Below, in pieces: positions 45,526 through 55,388 of a DNA stretch of 64,000 nt; position 1 is the stretch's first letter; each line of letters begins with the position of its first letter. The position numbers and the translations under genes are program-made. Below the pieces are notes generated by a model. The model saw only the letters and a program-made list of their open reading frames with translations. It did no database searches and was not told the DNA's origin. Source of the DNA: Bacteroidota bacterium (GTDB lineage: Bacteria; Bacteroidota; Bacteroidia; Bacteroidales; FEN-979); assembly GCA_026391715.1 (NCBI GenBank), contig JAPLDO010000209.1:28528-92527 (forward strand). Reading direction: 5' to 3'.

Positions 45526-45994
45526 TCGTTGCGTCCTTTCTTTCCTGTCTAACCATTACTTTTTCAGCGAGTTCTGCAAAATCATCTGGTTCTTTGGAAA
45601 CCAGTTCCCGATAAGTTTTTTTATCCCATACCTCAATTCGGTCAGAATAAGCAAAAAGGACAATCTCCCGGTCAATAGAGGTATGTTCGAGCAAATTTTT
45701 TGGTAAAAGCAGCCGGTTCTGGTTATCAAGAGGAATTTCGGTAGCGCCGTTGTTGAATGCTCTTGCAAACCGGCGGTTTTCCTGAACAAACATATTGAGG
45801 CTGTTTACGCTGCGGCTCACTTGCTGCCATACATCCCAGGGATAGAGCACAAGGCAACCTTCAAATCCGCGATTCAAAACAAACTTATCCAGAGCCTCCG
45901 GACTTATCTGTTTTTTCAGCCCGGACGGAAGGATGATGCGGCTCTTATCGTCAAGCCTGCATTCATATTCACCGATCAGATTGTTTGTTGGCAC
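45512..45994 (-). CDS. mraZ: Transcriptional regulator MraZ
   Basis: GEYECRLDDKSRIILPSGLKKQ; dcw cluster start. Confidence 0.94.
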   Translation of the reverse strand: MPTNNLIGEYECRLDDKSRIILPSGLKKQISPEALDKFVLNRGFEGCLVLYPWDVWQQVSRSVNSLNMFVQENRRFARAFNNGATEIPLDNQNRLLLPKNLLEHTSIDREIVLFAYSDRIEVWDKKTYRELVSKEPDDFAELAEKVMVRQERKDATNDVP

Positions 45995-46087
45995 AGCCTT
46001 TTTTTCAGACTGTAAATATAGATATTATTTCTCCACAATTTCCCACTTTCCTCCATTGTTGATAACTTTTTCGTTTTTTATCTATAA

Positions 46088-46156
46088 CGAGGGGCGAGGG
46101 GCGAGGGACGAGGGATGAAGGACGAGGGACGAGGGACGAGGGACGAGGGACGAGGG
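46088..46156. repeat. GGGACGA heptamer repeat tract
   Basis: gaggggcgaggggcgagggacgagggatgaaggacgagggacgagggacgagggacgagggacgaggg. Confidence 0.9.
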
Positions 46157-46435
46157 AGTGAAAATGGGTATAGAAATCCTAACGGATTTTCATGCTACTT
46201 GCCTCCTCACCGGTTTCACCGGTTATTGAAAAAAAAATATCAAAGGAATGAAACTTATGATTTCGAAAATTTGCCTTTTCAAAAAAATATTTGTAACGAT
46301 AGTTTTGCGCATTTAGAGGTCTGATATTGAATAACAGACACAAAAGACATCCAACTGTTAACAAAATAATTCTTCTTTTATCCAAGGTCATAAATATTGA
46401 TTTTCAAGTAAAAACCGGTAGCATCAAGACAATCC

Positions 46436-47668
46436 TTACAAATAATCCACACCAGTCTCCTCGCCATTCCCGATAAACGGCTGTATCGCCCGGTTGTAAA
46501 TCCCATGAATGTATGCAATCGTCATCCCGTAGTTGGTAACTGGGATTCCGTTGTCAATGGCGGGTTTCAGGCGGCTGATTACCTGTTTCCGGGTAATCAT
46601 ACAGCCGCCGCACTGGATTACCATTGCGTAATCGGTAATTGGGCGCGCGATGTTGCTCAACCCGGCGACAACGTCAAACTCAAGTTTTTTCCCGGTGAAA
46701 GAGCTAAGCCAGCGGGGAATTTTTACTCTGCCTATGTCGTCACAGGAAACGTGATGAGTGCAGGATTCAAGAATGAGAATCCGGTCGCCTTCGCGGAGTT
46801 TTGAAATGTGCGGGGTTCCTTTGATGTAGGCTTCAAAATCGCCTTTCTGCCGGGCAAGTACAATGCTGAAACTGGTTAATGGAATATTGCGGGGAATAGC
46901 GGCGTCGGCTTTCGGAAAAACCTGACTGTCGGTAATTACCAGAGCCGGTTTGGGACTCATCTTGCGGAAAAATGTATCCACTTCGCGTTCCTTGCAAACA
47001 ACGGCAACGCCGTCGTTGTCGAGAACGTCGCGAATTACCTGCACCTGCGGAAGGATCATCCTTCCTTCCGGGGCTTCAATATCAATGGGAGTAATCAGCA
47101 GTACTACATCGCCGTACGAAATCAGGTCGCCAATCAATGTCTGCTTCCGAAAAGCGGTTTCAGGCATTATTTCGCGAATCTTTTGAATTACAGTTTTGAT
47201 GTTTGTTGGAAACCGGGCGCTGAAATCAACCACAGGAACATTAAAATTTAGCTTTAATGCCGGAGAAAGAAAAGTGAAAAATGGCTCCTCGTCCGATTTG
47301 TTGTGAATGATCAGATATGGGAGGTCATTTGCTTGAAAATCGCTGATCAGGTTAATCTCCGGTTCATCAAATATATTGTTTGCCACAACAAGAATTGCCA
47401 TGTCAATGATTTTTAGCATATCTCTTGTTTTGGCAACCCGTTTCATGCCGAGTTCGCCGCTGTCGTCAATTCCGGCGGTGTCAATCATTATAACAGGACC
47501 GATTCCGGCAATTTCGATTGATTTTTTCACCGGATCGGTCGTAGTGCCTGCAACCTCCGAAACTATTGCGGTTTCCTGCCCTGTGAAGGCATTTATGATT
47601 GAACTTTTTCCGTTGTTCCTTCGTCCGAAGATGCCGATATGCGGTTTGGAGTCTCTTCCTCTAATCAT
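46436..47668 (-). CDS. hydF: [FeFe] hydrogenase H-cluster maturation GTPase HydF
   Basis: GTPase P-loop GRRNNGKSSIINAF, DTAGIDD; C-terminal cluster motif CTHHVSCDDIGRVKIP ... QCGGCM. Confidence 0.93.
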   Translation of the reverse strand: MIRGRDSKPHIGIFGRRNNGKSSIINAFTGQETAIVSEVAGTTTDPVKKSIEIAGIGPVIMIDTAGIDDSGELGMKRVAKTRDMLKIIDMAILVVANNIFDEPEINLISDFQANDLPYLIIHNKSDEEPFFTFLSPALKLNFNVPVVDFSARFPTNIKTVIQKIREIMPETAFRKQTLIGDLISYGDVVLLITPIDIEAPEGRMILPQVQVIRDVLDNDGVAVVCKEREVDTFFRKMSPKPALVITDSQVFPKADAAIPRNIPLTSFSIVLARQKGDFEAYIKGTPHISKLREGDRILILESCTHHVSCDDIGRVKIPRWLSSFTGKKLEFDVVAGLSNIARPITDYAMVIQCGGCMITRKQVISRLKPAIDNGIPVTNYGMTIAYIHGIYNRAIQPFIGNGEETGVDYL

Positions 47669-47716
47669 GTTTTATGATGTATATTTCCTTTTATAAGTGT
47701 CATTAACTAATTCCTT

Positions 47717-47869
47717 GAGCCTACTCCGAAAAGGAAACAATTTGGACTAAAGTCCAGTAGCAATCTGTTTATCAATTGCCACGACCTTAAGGTCGTGGCA
47801 ATTCAAGTTGATGATATACCGGGCTTTAGCCAAATTTTGATTTTTCCGACTACTTTTCGGAATGGACTC
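47717..47869. repeat. Nested palindromic MITE-like element
   Basis: Outer arms GAGCCTACTCCGAAAAG/CTTTTCGGAATGGACTC; middle AATTTGGACTAAAGTCC/GGGCTTTAGCCAAATT; 30-bp perfect palindrome AATTGCCACGACCTTAAGGTCGTGGCAATT at 47774-47803. Confidence 0.7.
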
Positions 47870-47896
47870 AACGTATAAACTTAATAGTCGTTTTAA

Positions 47897-48448
47897 TTAT
47901 TTTGACGCTTTTTCAAGTAATAAATCCACAGTAATTTCAATGGTTTTGGAAATATTTTTTACAACGGCTCCAGGAATATCAATCTTGTAGTCAGCAAGTA
48001 AAATGGTAAAGCTGGCTTTACCCTCAATTTTGTCCTTTTTCACTTCCAGCGTTCCCTTTTCATTTAAGGTATTGGTAACGCCATGAATTGTGAGTTTGCC
48101 CTCAACAGTAACAGGATATATTCCGTCCTTTTCAATATTTACCTCCTTGATGTTAGTGATTTTTCCAAGAAACTTTGCTGTGGGAAATTTATCCGACGCC
48201 ACATAGTTTTCATTGAAATGTTCCTGCATCAGGGCTTTTTCAAATTCAAAGGACTTCATAAGCACCTTGAATACAAAATCGCCGGTTGTTGCATCAAAGG
48301 CTGCATTCACCTGCCGGTTATGCGCTTCAATTTTTTCAATGGAAGCTTCCGAAAAGAACCGGATATGTCCGGTCTTCGTAATAAATTTCTGAGAGCTTGC
48401 CGAGATGCCTTCCAATAAAATGATTGCTATTATAATCGTTTTTTTCAT
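47897..48448 (-). CDS. YceI-family periplasmic protein
   Basis: TGHIRFFSEASIEKIEAHNRQVNAAFDATTGDFVFKVLMKSFEFEKALMQEHFNENYVASDKFPTAKFLG. Confidence 0.85.
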   Translation of the reverse strand: MKKTIIIAIILLEGISASSQKFITKTGHIRFFSEASIEKIEAHNRQVNAAFDATTGDFVFKVLMKSFEFEKALMQEHFNENYVASDKFPTAKFLGKITNIKEVNIEKDGIYPVTVEGKLTIHGVTNTLNEKGTLEVKKDKIEGKASFTILLADYKIDIPGAVVKNISKTIEITVDLLLEKASK

Positions 48449-48453
48449 GATTA

Positions 48454-48900
48454 TTAATTTTCGTTATTGATAATTAGGGAACATTTTTCTAAAACCACAT
48501 CGGTATCGTTATAGCCGGTGCAATAGCCTTTGATTCTGACCTCGCCATCGGGCTGAAGTTTTATTGCTTCTTTATTATATTTTTTCAACATGGTACAACG
48601 CAGACCTTCATCGCCAAAATCGCCCTGTTTGAAAACAAACACTGCGGTGACCAGTGAGTCGGCAGTTTCAATTTTCGATAGAATGCCTGTTATCGCAATG
48701 ATTTTTCCGTTATAGAGTTTGGCGGATGGATATGGATTTTTCTTAAATTCCTGGTATAAATCCTGCGCGCTCAGGGTGAAGGAGGCTTCGATATTTTCAT
48801 AATCAGGATGTTGTTTGTTATATACAAATTTATATACGATAGCGGCGCCGATAATACTTAGAGCAATCAGAACCAACAATACCTTTATCCAGATTTTCAT
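48454..48900 (-). CDS. OB-fold (tRNA_anti-like) membrane-anchored protein
   Basis: N-terminal TM; GKIIAITGILSKIE...VRIKGYCTGYNDTDVVLEKC. Confidence 0.65.
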   Translation of the reverse strand: MKIWIKVLLVLIALSIIGAAIVYKFVYNKQHPDYENIEASFTLSAQDLYQEFKKNPYPSAKLYNGKIIAITGILSKIETADSLVTAVFVFKQGDFGDEGLRCTMLKKYNKEAIKLQPDGEVRIKGYCTGYNDTDVVLEKCSLIINNEN

Positions 48901-49123
48901 ATTTCGTCTTTTATTTAATTTTCATACAACAGTAAATATACCAAATCAGAAATTCAAAGTTCCAGATTACAGGTTACAGATTCCTTTGGCAAATAGTTCT
49001 GATTTTATTCAGTTTTGCCCGAAGCAAATGTAATCAAAAACATCAAACGCGCCGACTACCTCAAAAAGGGGAAAATCAACAGTCAAAACCCGACATCTCG
49101 CCTGGTTCCGACTGTTTTTGATT

Positions 49124-49131
49124 TATCTTTG
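49124..49131 (+). promoter_or_regulatory. Putative -7 element for the chemosensory operon
   Basis: TATCTTTG (TAnnTTTG). Confidence 0.45.
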
Positions 49132-49276
49132 CACGCTATTTTTTACGGGGCTTGAATTTGGGTTTCAAACCCTGATAATAACACTATGTTTGGCGGTGGT
49201 TTTATGCTTTACGCTCAACCCTTATTTAATAGGCAGCCAATTCTTTTGTATTTTTAACGTTTATTTACGTACAATC

Positions 49277-49594
49277 ATGAAACAATTTCAGAAAATATTA
49301 TTGTTTTCAATTAATAATCATCGGTTTGCGATAAATATTAACCAGTTTGACAGCGTAATTCATGCTGTCGCTGATACTTCCAGCCGCAGGTTTTTCATCA
49401 TTGCTTCCGAAGTACAGGGAATTATTGAAACCTCTGAACAGGATATTATTTTCGTAGCCGATCTGGAGCCAGGCGCTGGCGTTTCGGGTGTTATACAACG
49501 TGAGGATGGCCTTTACTTTATTTATGACCTCGAGAAATTTATTACCGGTAATGAAGATATTGAATTGGAAAAGGTTATTACCGGCGAAGAATAA
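49277..49594 (+). CDS. CheW-like protein (short)
   Basis: MKQFQKILLFSINNHRFAININQFDSVIHAV...; position and FIIASEVQGIIE/LYFIYDLEKFI resemble CheW. Confidence 0.6.
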   Translation: MKQFQKILLFSINNHRFAININQFDSVIHAVADTSSRRFFIIASEVQGIIETSEQDIIFVADLEPGAGVSGVIQREDGLYFIYDLEKFITGNEDIELEKVITGEE

Positions 49595-49606
49595 AGTACA
49601 CAAAAT

Positions 49607-51076
49607 ATGATTCCTGATAATCTCCTGCATCAAACCAAAAATCTGATAGCTCATCAATTAGGATGGGAGTTTGGTCATACGCGCGCAAAGGATTTTGAGC
49701 GAGGTTTGTGTTCGATGGCTCATGACCTTGGAATAAAGGAAACACCCGAGTCGCTTACCAACTGGCTTCAGACAATTCAATGGACAAATCATGAACTCGA
49801 TATTCTCACAAAATACCTGACTGTAGGAGAGACCTATTTCTTTCGTGAGAAGGCACAGTTGGATCTCTTTAAAAACCGGATAATCCCTGAACTTATAGCC
49901 GAGCGCGCCGGAAAGGAGCAGACGCTGAGAATCTGGAGCGCCGGATGTTGTTCGGGAGAAGAGCCATATACGCTCGCCATTCTCTTGAAGGAAATCGTTC
50001 CCGACCTGCATCGGTGGCAAATTATGATTCTTGGAACCGACATCAACAAAAGTTTTCTGGAAAAAGCGAAAAAAGGAATTTATAGCGCCTGGTCTTTCAG
50101 GGAAACATCTTCCGCTGTTCAACATAAATATTTTAAAAAAGTTGGAAATCACTGGGAAATAATTCAGGAAATAAAGGAAATGGTAACCTTTTCTCCCCTG
50201 AATCTTGCTGAAAATACCTACCCTTCGCAATCGGGCAACACAAATAATATAGATGTTTTGTTTTGCAGAAATGTTTTGATGTATTTTACCGCCGGGCAGA
50301 TCAAAACGGTCTCGAACCGGTTTTATCATTCACTGAATCAGCGAGGGTGGCTTATTCCAAGCGCTGTTGAAGTAAACGATGATAATTTTTCCGACTTTGC
50401 ATCGGTGAACCATGACGCCTGCACTGTTTACCGAAATATCCCAAAACGGGCGCGCAGGGTTTCCGAAAGTATAAATGAACCGGCAATCCGGCAAAAATCT
50501 GTGGATCCAAATCCTCCGAAACCGAAGGCATTGGTCTCTTCGTCGTTACTGCCAATCACTGCCACGAGGAAACATCAAAAGCCGGAAACAGTAACGCTCC
50601 CTTCTCCCAAAACTGCCTTTGAATTATTTTCAGAAGGTCAATATAATCTTTGTATTGAAATGTGTTTGACAATCATGGAAACCGGTTCTGGAAATGCCGA
50701 CATCCTGTCGCTGATTGTAAAATCACTTGCAAATCTGGGCAAACTTTCAGAAGCCAGGCGATGGGGCGAAAAACTCTTTGCTGCCAATGGCGTTGATGCA
50801 ACTCATTATCATCTTATCGCTACAATTTTGATTGAAATGAATGAGCTAATATTAGCGGAAGATACCTTGAAACGCGCGTTATACCTTAATCCGCATCATA
50901 TTCTATCGCAGTTTCTGATGGGAACCGTCGCCATGCGACTCGATAAACAGCAAACAGGAAAAAAACATTTTAAGAATGTTCTGGAACTTCTGTCGCCGTT
51001 TCAGGAAAGCGATATTGTTCCCGAAGCCGACGGATTAACAGCAGGGCGATTAAGGGAAATGGTATCGGCAAAATAG
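49607..51076 (+). CDS. CheR-type methyltransferase with C-terminal TPR
   Basis: VGETYFFREKAQLDLF, IWSAGCCSGEEPYTLAI, DVLFCRNVLMYF; TPR-like C-term. Confidence 0.93.
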   Translation: MIPDNLLHQTKNLIAHQLGWEFGHTRAKDFERGLCSMAHDLGIKETPESLTNWLQTIQWTNHELDILTKYLTVGETYFFREKAQLDLFKNRIIPELIAERAGKEQTLRIWSAGCCSGEEPYTLAILLKEIVPDLHRWQIMILGTDINKSFLEKAKKGIYSAWSFRETSSAVQHKYFKKVGNHWEIIQEIKEMVTFSPLNLAENTYPSQSGNTNNIDVLFCRNVLMYFTAGQIKTVSNRFYHSLNQRGWLIPSAVEVNDDNFSDFASVNHDACTVYRNIPKRARRVSESINEPAIRQKSVDPNPPKPKALVSSSLLPITATRKHQKPETVTLPSPKTAFELFSEGQYNLCIEMCLTIMETGSGNADILSLIVKSLANLGKLSEARRWGEKLFAANGVDATHYHLIATILIEMNELILAEDTLKRALYLNPHHILSQFLMGTVAMRLDKQQTGKKHFKNVLELLSPFQESDIVPEADGLTAGRLREMVSAK

Positions 51077-51111
51077 GAAAATAGTGCATAAGAATACTTT
51101 AAAGTACATGT

Positions 51112-51624
51112 ATGATTGATGATTTCACGATATTAAAAAACAGGGCTAAAATTCTTGCCAAAAGGAAAACCGAAGGCGATGCTGATGTTAATCGCCTGAT
51201 GATTGTTGAGTTTCTTCTTATCCCTGAAAGATATGCCCTGCCGGGTGAAGCTATTGCAGAGGTTTTGCCCCTGCGCGACTTCACGCCTATTCCGGGAACG
51301 CCTGCCTTTGTTGTCGGCGTAATCAATGCGAGAGGCAAAATCATCTCGGTAATAAACCTGAAAAGTTTTTTACATCTTAAGGAACAAGGAATAACCGAAT
51401 TAAATAAAGTGGTTATTCTGAAAAATGGTCAAATGGAATTTGGCATTCTCGTGGATGCGATACTCGGCGCGCGAGAAATTTCATTGAATTCACTGCACTC
51501 TCCCCCGGCAACTTTAGAGGAGGCAGGCGTTGAATATATTCAAGGAGTTACTGAAGATGGACTGGTTTTACTCAATTCAACAGCAATAATATCCAATAAA
51601 TTATTGATTATCAATCAAAAATAA
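51112..51624 (+). CDS. CheW
   Basis: FTPIPGTPAFVVGVINARGKIISVINLKSFL. Confidence 0.92.
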   Translation: MIDDFTILKNRAKILAKRKTEGDADVNRLMIVEFLLIPERYALPGEAIAEVLPLRDFTPIPGTPAFVVGVINARGKIISVINLKSFLHLKEQGITELNKVVILKNGQMEFGILVDAILGAREISLNSLHSPPATLEEAGVEYIQGVTEDGLVLLNSTAIISNKLLIINQK

Positions 51625-51640
51625 CTACTAATTCATCAAT

Positions 51641-53161
51641 ATGCAAACAACAACCGGAGGAACCAATATGAAATCAACAACTTTGTTAAGCACCCGTGCA
51701 AAACTATTTTCAGGCTTCGGCTTAATTTTAATAGGAATTATAGCTCTTGTAACGGTCTCATATTACAACATGACCAACCTTTCAGCAACCGAGACGGAAA
51801 TAATATCTTCGTATGAAATCACGCAAAGACTGATTTCAATACGATCTGACGAAAACCGTATGCGAACGCTTATTCTGCAAATGATTGTAAATAAAGATGG
51901 AAATAAATTGAAAGAACTGGAAAAGTTAATTAATGAGAAGGCTGATTCCACTTTAAAGTTTATGCAAGAAATTACCATGCAAATTCAATCTTTTCCTGAA
52001 GATATCGCACGGTTCAAAGAAATGGAAGCGTTGATAAATAAATATGGCGATAACAGAAAGATAGAAATAGAAAAGATAAAAGCCGGAAAAACTGAAGAGG
52101 CAATTGCCTTTGAGGAGGCGACACAAAATCCTTTATGGGAAGAAACGAGAAGTCATATTTATGCCCTGCAAAACGCACAGGATAACCACAGGGCTTTAAA
52201 TATGGCGAAAGCTGCATCAGTTAGCAGATTTGAGAACATTTCACTTGTAGTTATGGGAACAGGAATGATCATACTTACCATTATTATTACTGTATGGATA
52301 TTAAGTATGCTTCGTAAGATTTCGCTTGAGATCAGAAATGGAGTTAATATACTTGGCACTTCGGCTGCTGAAATTCTTACAACCGTTACCGAAGTTTCTA
52401 CCGGAGCAACCGAAACTGCAACCGCAGTTTCTGAAACTACCACAACAATTGAAGAGATCAGGCAAACTGCTCTGCTGGCAACACAACGGGCGCAAACTGT
52501 TCTCGAAATTTCAAACCGCGCTGCTGGCGCTGCCGAAAATGGCAAAGAAAGCGTACAGCAAACCATCGAAGGCATGAAACGCATAAACCAGCAAATGAAT
52601 ATGATTGCCGAAAGTGTCGTAAAACTATCGGAGCAGAACCGTTCAATCGGCGAAATAACTTCAAGCGTCAACGATATTGCCGACCAGTCGAATTTACTGG
52701 CGGTAAATGCAGCAATAGAAGCGGCAAAGGCTGGCGAGCACGGACGTGGATTTGCCGTAGTTGCTCAGGAAATCCGAAGCCTTTCAGAACAATCAAAGCA
52801 GGCAACAGCCCAGGTAAAAGAAATTTTAAATGATATTCAAAAAGCGGTCAATCAGGCAGTAATTGCCACTGAGCAGGGTTCAAAAGCAGTTGAAAACGGA
52901 AATAAACTGGCTGCGCAAAGCGGGCAGATTATTGAAATCCTCGCTGAAAGCGTTGATGAGGCAGCTCAATCGGTAATCCAGATTTCAAATTCAAGTCAAC
53001 AGCAAATGGCGGCAATGGATCAGATCGTTCCGGCAATGGAAAATATAAAACAAGCCAGCGAGCAAAATGCAACTGGAACCAGGCAAACCCAGATTGCCGC
53101 CCATAACCTTAATGAATTGGGACAGAATCTGAAAAGAGTTGTTGAAAAGTTCAATCTGTAA
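51641..53161 (+). CDS. Methyl-accepting chemotaxis protein (4HB-type sensor)
   Basis: Two TMs; hairpin tip IADQSNLLAVNAAIEAAKAGEHGRGFAVVAQEIRSLSEQS. Confidence 0.95.
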   Translation: MQTTTGGTNMKSTTLLSTRAKLFSGFGLILIGIIALVTVSYYNMTNLSATETEIISSYEITQRLISIRSDENRMRTLILQMIVNKDGNKLKELEKLINEKADSTLKFMQEITMQIQSFPEDIARFKEMEALINKYGDNRKIEIEKIKAGKTEEAIAFEEATQNPLWEETRSHIYALQNAQDNHRALNMAKAASVSRFENISLVVMGTGMIILTIIITVWILSMLRKISLEIRNGVNILGTSAAEILTTVTEVSTGATETATAVSETTTTIEEIRQTALLATQRAQTVLEISNRAAGAAENGKESVQQTIEGMKRINQQMNMIAESVVKLSEQNRSIGEITSSVNDIADQSNLLAVNAAIEAAKAGEHGRGFAVVAQEIRSLSEQSKQATAQVKEILNDIQKAVNQAVIATEQGSKAVENGNKLAAQSGQIIEILAESVDEAAQSVIQISNSSQQQMAAMDQIVPAMENIKQASEQNATGTRQTQIAAHNLNELGQNLKRVVEKFNL

Positions 53162-53168
53162 AACAACT

Positions 53169-55388
53169 ATGGATAAAAAACAGGAAGCATTTCTTCAGGA
53201 GTTGCTTGCCGACTTTAAAGTTGAAGCATCGGAGCATCATCAATCCATCATCAACGGATTGCTTGAACTCGAAAAAGTTCCTCCCACTCCGGTTTCCCAG
53301 CAGTTGATTGAAACCACCTTCAGGGAAATTCATTCATTGAAAGGCGCTGCCCGCGCTGTAAATCTGATTGAAATTGAGCGTCTTTGCCAGAGTATGGAAA
53401 ATGTTTTTCATGCAGTCAAACAGGGTTCGCTTGAACTTGCCCCTCTTGTGTTTGATGCGATTTACAAGGCTGTTGATACTCTGAATGTGCTTCTGACAGA
53501 GATTGACAAGCCCGAAAAAAGCGTAAGCGCTAATACTCTTTCACAACTTATGAAACGCCTCGACAGCGTTCAGCGCAGCAATACGGGTTTGCCAAAAATG
53601 ACCTTCGCCGCACCGCCTCCTCCATCGGCTGAACCAGCGGGAGGAAGGCAGGAGTTGGTTGTTTCTCCGCCCACGATAGAAGAGGAAATTTTTGTCATTG
53701 AAAATAAAAAGGACGTTAGCCCCGCCGTTTCTCTCGAAACCCCAGTATCGGCTGATGTTCAACGTGTAAAAGATACAGTAAGAATATCCACCGCCAAACT
53801 TGGAAAACTTCTTCTGGAAGCCGAAGAATTTATCTCTTTGAAATCAACGTTGAGCCACTATATCAAGGAATTAAACAAGCGAAATCATCGCGACCAGATA
53901 ACGTTGGTAAGAGATCTCAAAAGATTCAATCGTTCTATGTCCCGGATGATTGACGATTTGCTACTCGATATCAAAACCACGCTGCTCTATCCTTTTTCCA
54001 CACTTCTTGAAATTGTGCCGAAAATTGTCAGGGATCTTGGAAAAGAGTTCGATAAAGAGATTACCGTAGTTATTCAGGGAGGTGAAATCGAAATTGATCG
54101 GCGGATTCTTGAAGAGTTAAAAGACCCGATAATTCATCTTATTCGCAATTGCATTGATCATGGAATTGAGACTAAAAGCGTTCGCGAGCAGCGTGGCAAA
54201 AACCCGGTTGGATTACTTGGCATCACTATCAGGCAGGAATCAGGAAATCAGATTGAACTAACCATCAGAGACGATGGCGCCGGAATTGACCGGGATAAGT
54301 TGATTCACGCAGCGATAAAAATGGGCGTTGTCACCGGCGAGAGTATTAATAAAATGAGCGATCATGAGACTAATGGCTTAATTTTCAAATCAGGAATTTC
54401 CACAAGTCCGTTCATTACCGATATTTCAGGACGTGGATTGGGCATGGCGATTGTTGCCGATAAAGTTTCGAAACTGGGCGGAAATATTGCTATTGATTCA
54501 GTTCAGGGCAAGGGAGCTGCATTTACCATAACGCTGCCTGTAACGCTTGCCACATTCCGCGGAATCCTTGTGAGGGCTTTTTCGCAAATGTTTGTTATAC
54601 CAACTTCGGCGGTTGACCGCGCTTTGCGGGTTCCGATTAAAGAGATTCGAACAGTTGAATCTAAGCAGTACATTACACTCAATGGCGAAACTATTGCAAT
54701 GGTACATCTGGGCGATGTACTCGGTATTGCTGCAAGGAAAATAAAACAAGATGAAACCATTTCGCTGCCCATGATAATCTTATCGCTGGCGCAAAAGCGA
54801 ATCGCATTTATTGTTGACGAGGTATTTGGCGAACAGGAGGGAACCGTCAAAACTTTGGGTCCACAGCTTGTTCATGTGCGAAACATTTCAGGCGCAATTG
54901 TACTTGGTAATGGAAGTGTAATTCCAATTGTGAATATCCAGGAAATCATGGAATCAGCTTCACGAACTTCGGGCGCCCAATTGTTATCTGATTCTGTGTT
55001 GGGTGACGATAATGCAGATCGCCGGCAGAAAAGCATTCTGGTTGCCGAAGACTCTATAACGCTTCGTTCTTTGCTTAGAAATATTATCGAATCAGTCGGA
55101 TACAAAGTGAAAACTGCGGTTGACGGAATGGAAGCTTTCCAGTTTTTATCGGAAGAATCATTCGATCTCGTTGTTTCTGATGTTGAAATGCCTCGGATGA
55201 GCGGCTTTGATCTGACTGCAAGAATTAGAGGCGACAAGCGTTTTACCGAACTTCCGGTAATTCTCGTTACCGCTCTCGATTCGCATGAAGACCGCCAGCG
55301 CGGGATGGAATCGGGAGCCAATGCCTATATTGTTAAAGGGAGTTTTGAACAGAGTAATTTGATTGAAACAATTAAAAGACTCATCTGA
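53169..55388 (+). CDS. CheA histidine kinase with C-terminal receiver domain
   Basis: HPt HSLKGAARAVNL; HATPase IRNCIDHGIE, GRGLGMAIV; CheW-like; REC LVAEDSITLRSLLRN...LVVSDVEMPRMSG. Confidence 0.95.
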   Translation: MDKKQEAFLQELLADFKVEASEHHQSIINGLLELEKVPPTPVSQQLIETTFREIHSLKGAARAVNLIEIERLCQSMENVFHAVKQGSLELAPLVFDAIYKAVDTLNVLLTEIDKPEKSVSANTLSQLMKRLDSVQRSNTGLPKMTFAAPPPPSAEPAGGRQELVVSPPTIEEEIFVIENKKDVSPAVSLETPVSADVQRVKDTVRISTAKLGKLLLEAEEFISLKSTLSHYIKELNKRNHRDQITLVRDLKRFNRSMSRMIDDLLLDIKTTLLYPFSTLLEIVPKIVRDLGKEFDKEITVVIQGGEIEIDRRILEELKDPIIHLIRNCIDHGIETKSVREQRGKNPVGLLGITIRQESGNQIELTIRDDGAGIDRDKLIHAAIKMGVVTGESINKMSDHETNGLIFKSGISTSPFITDISGRGLGMAIVADKVSKLGGNIAIDSVQGKGAAFTITLPVTLATFRGILVRAFSQMFVIPTSAVDRALRVPIKEIRTVESKQYITLNGETIAMVHLGDVLGIAARKIKQDETISLPMIILSLAQKRIAFIVDEVFGEQEGTVKTLGPQLVHVRNISGAIVLGNGSVIPIVNIQEIMESASRTSGAQLLSDSVLGDDNADRRQKSILVAEDSITLRSLLRNIIESVGYKVKTAVDGMEAFQFLSEESFDLVVSDVEMPRMSGFDLTARIRGDKRFTELPVILVTALDSHEDRQRGMESGANAYIVKGSFEQSNLIETIKRLI

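Noticed and set aside
46088-46156. Heptamer tracts as CRISPR arrays
   Set aside because: Units are 7 bp, contiguous and spacer-less; no cas genes in the window.
46115-46391. Short ORFs 46115-46324 (+) and 46179-46391 (-)
   Set aside because: The first is mostly translated heptamer repeat. The second has a signal-peptide-like start but an unconvincing body and no family.
49658-50329. 223-aa minus-strand ORF opposite cheR
   Set aside because: Antisense shadow of the CheR frame; no domain.
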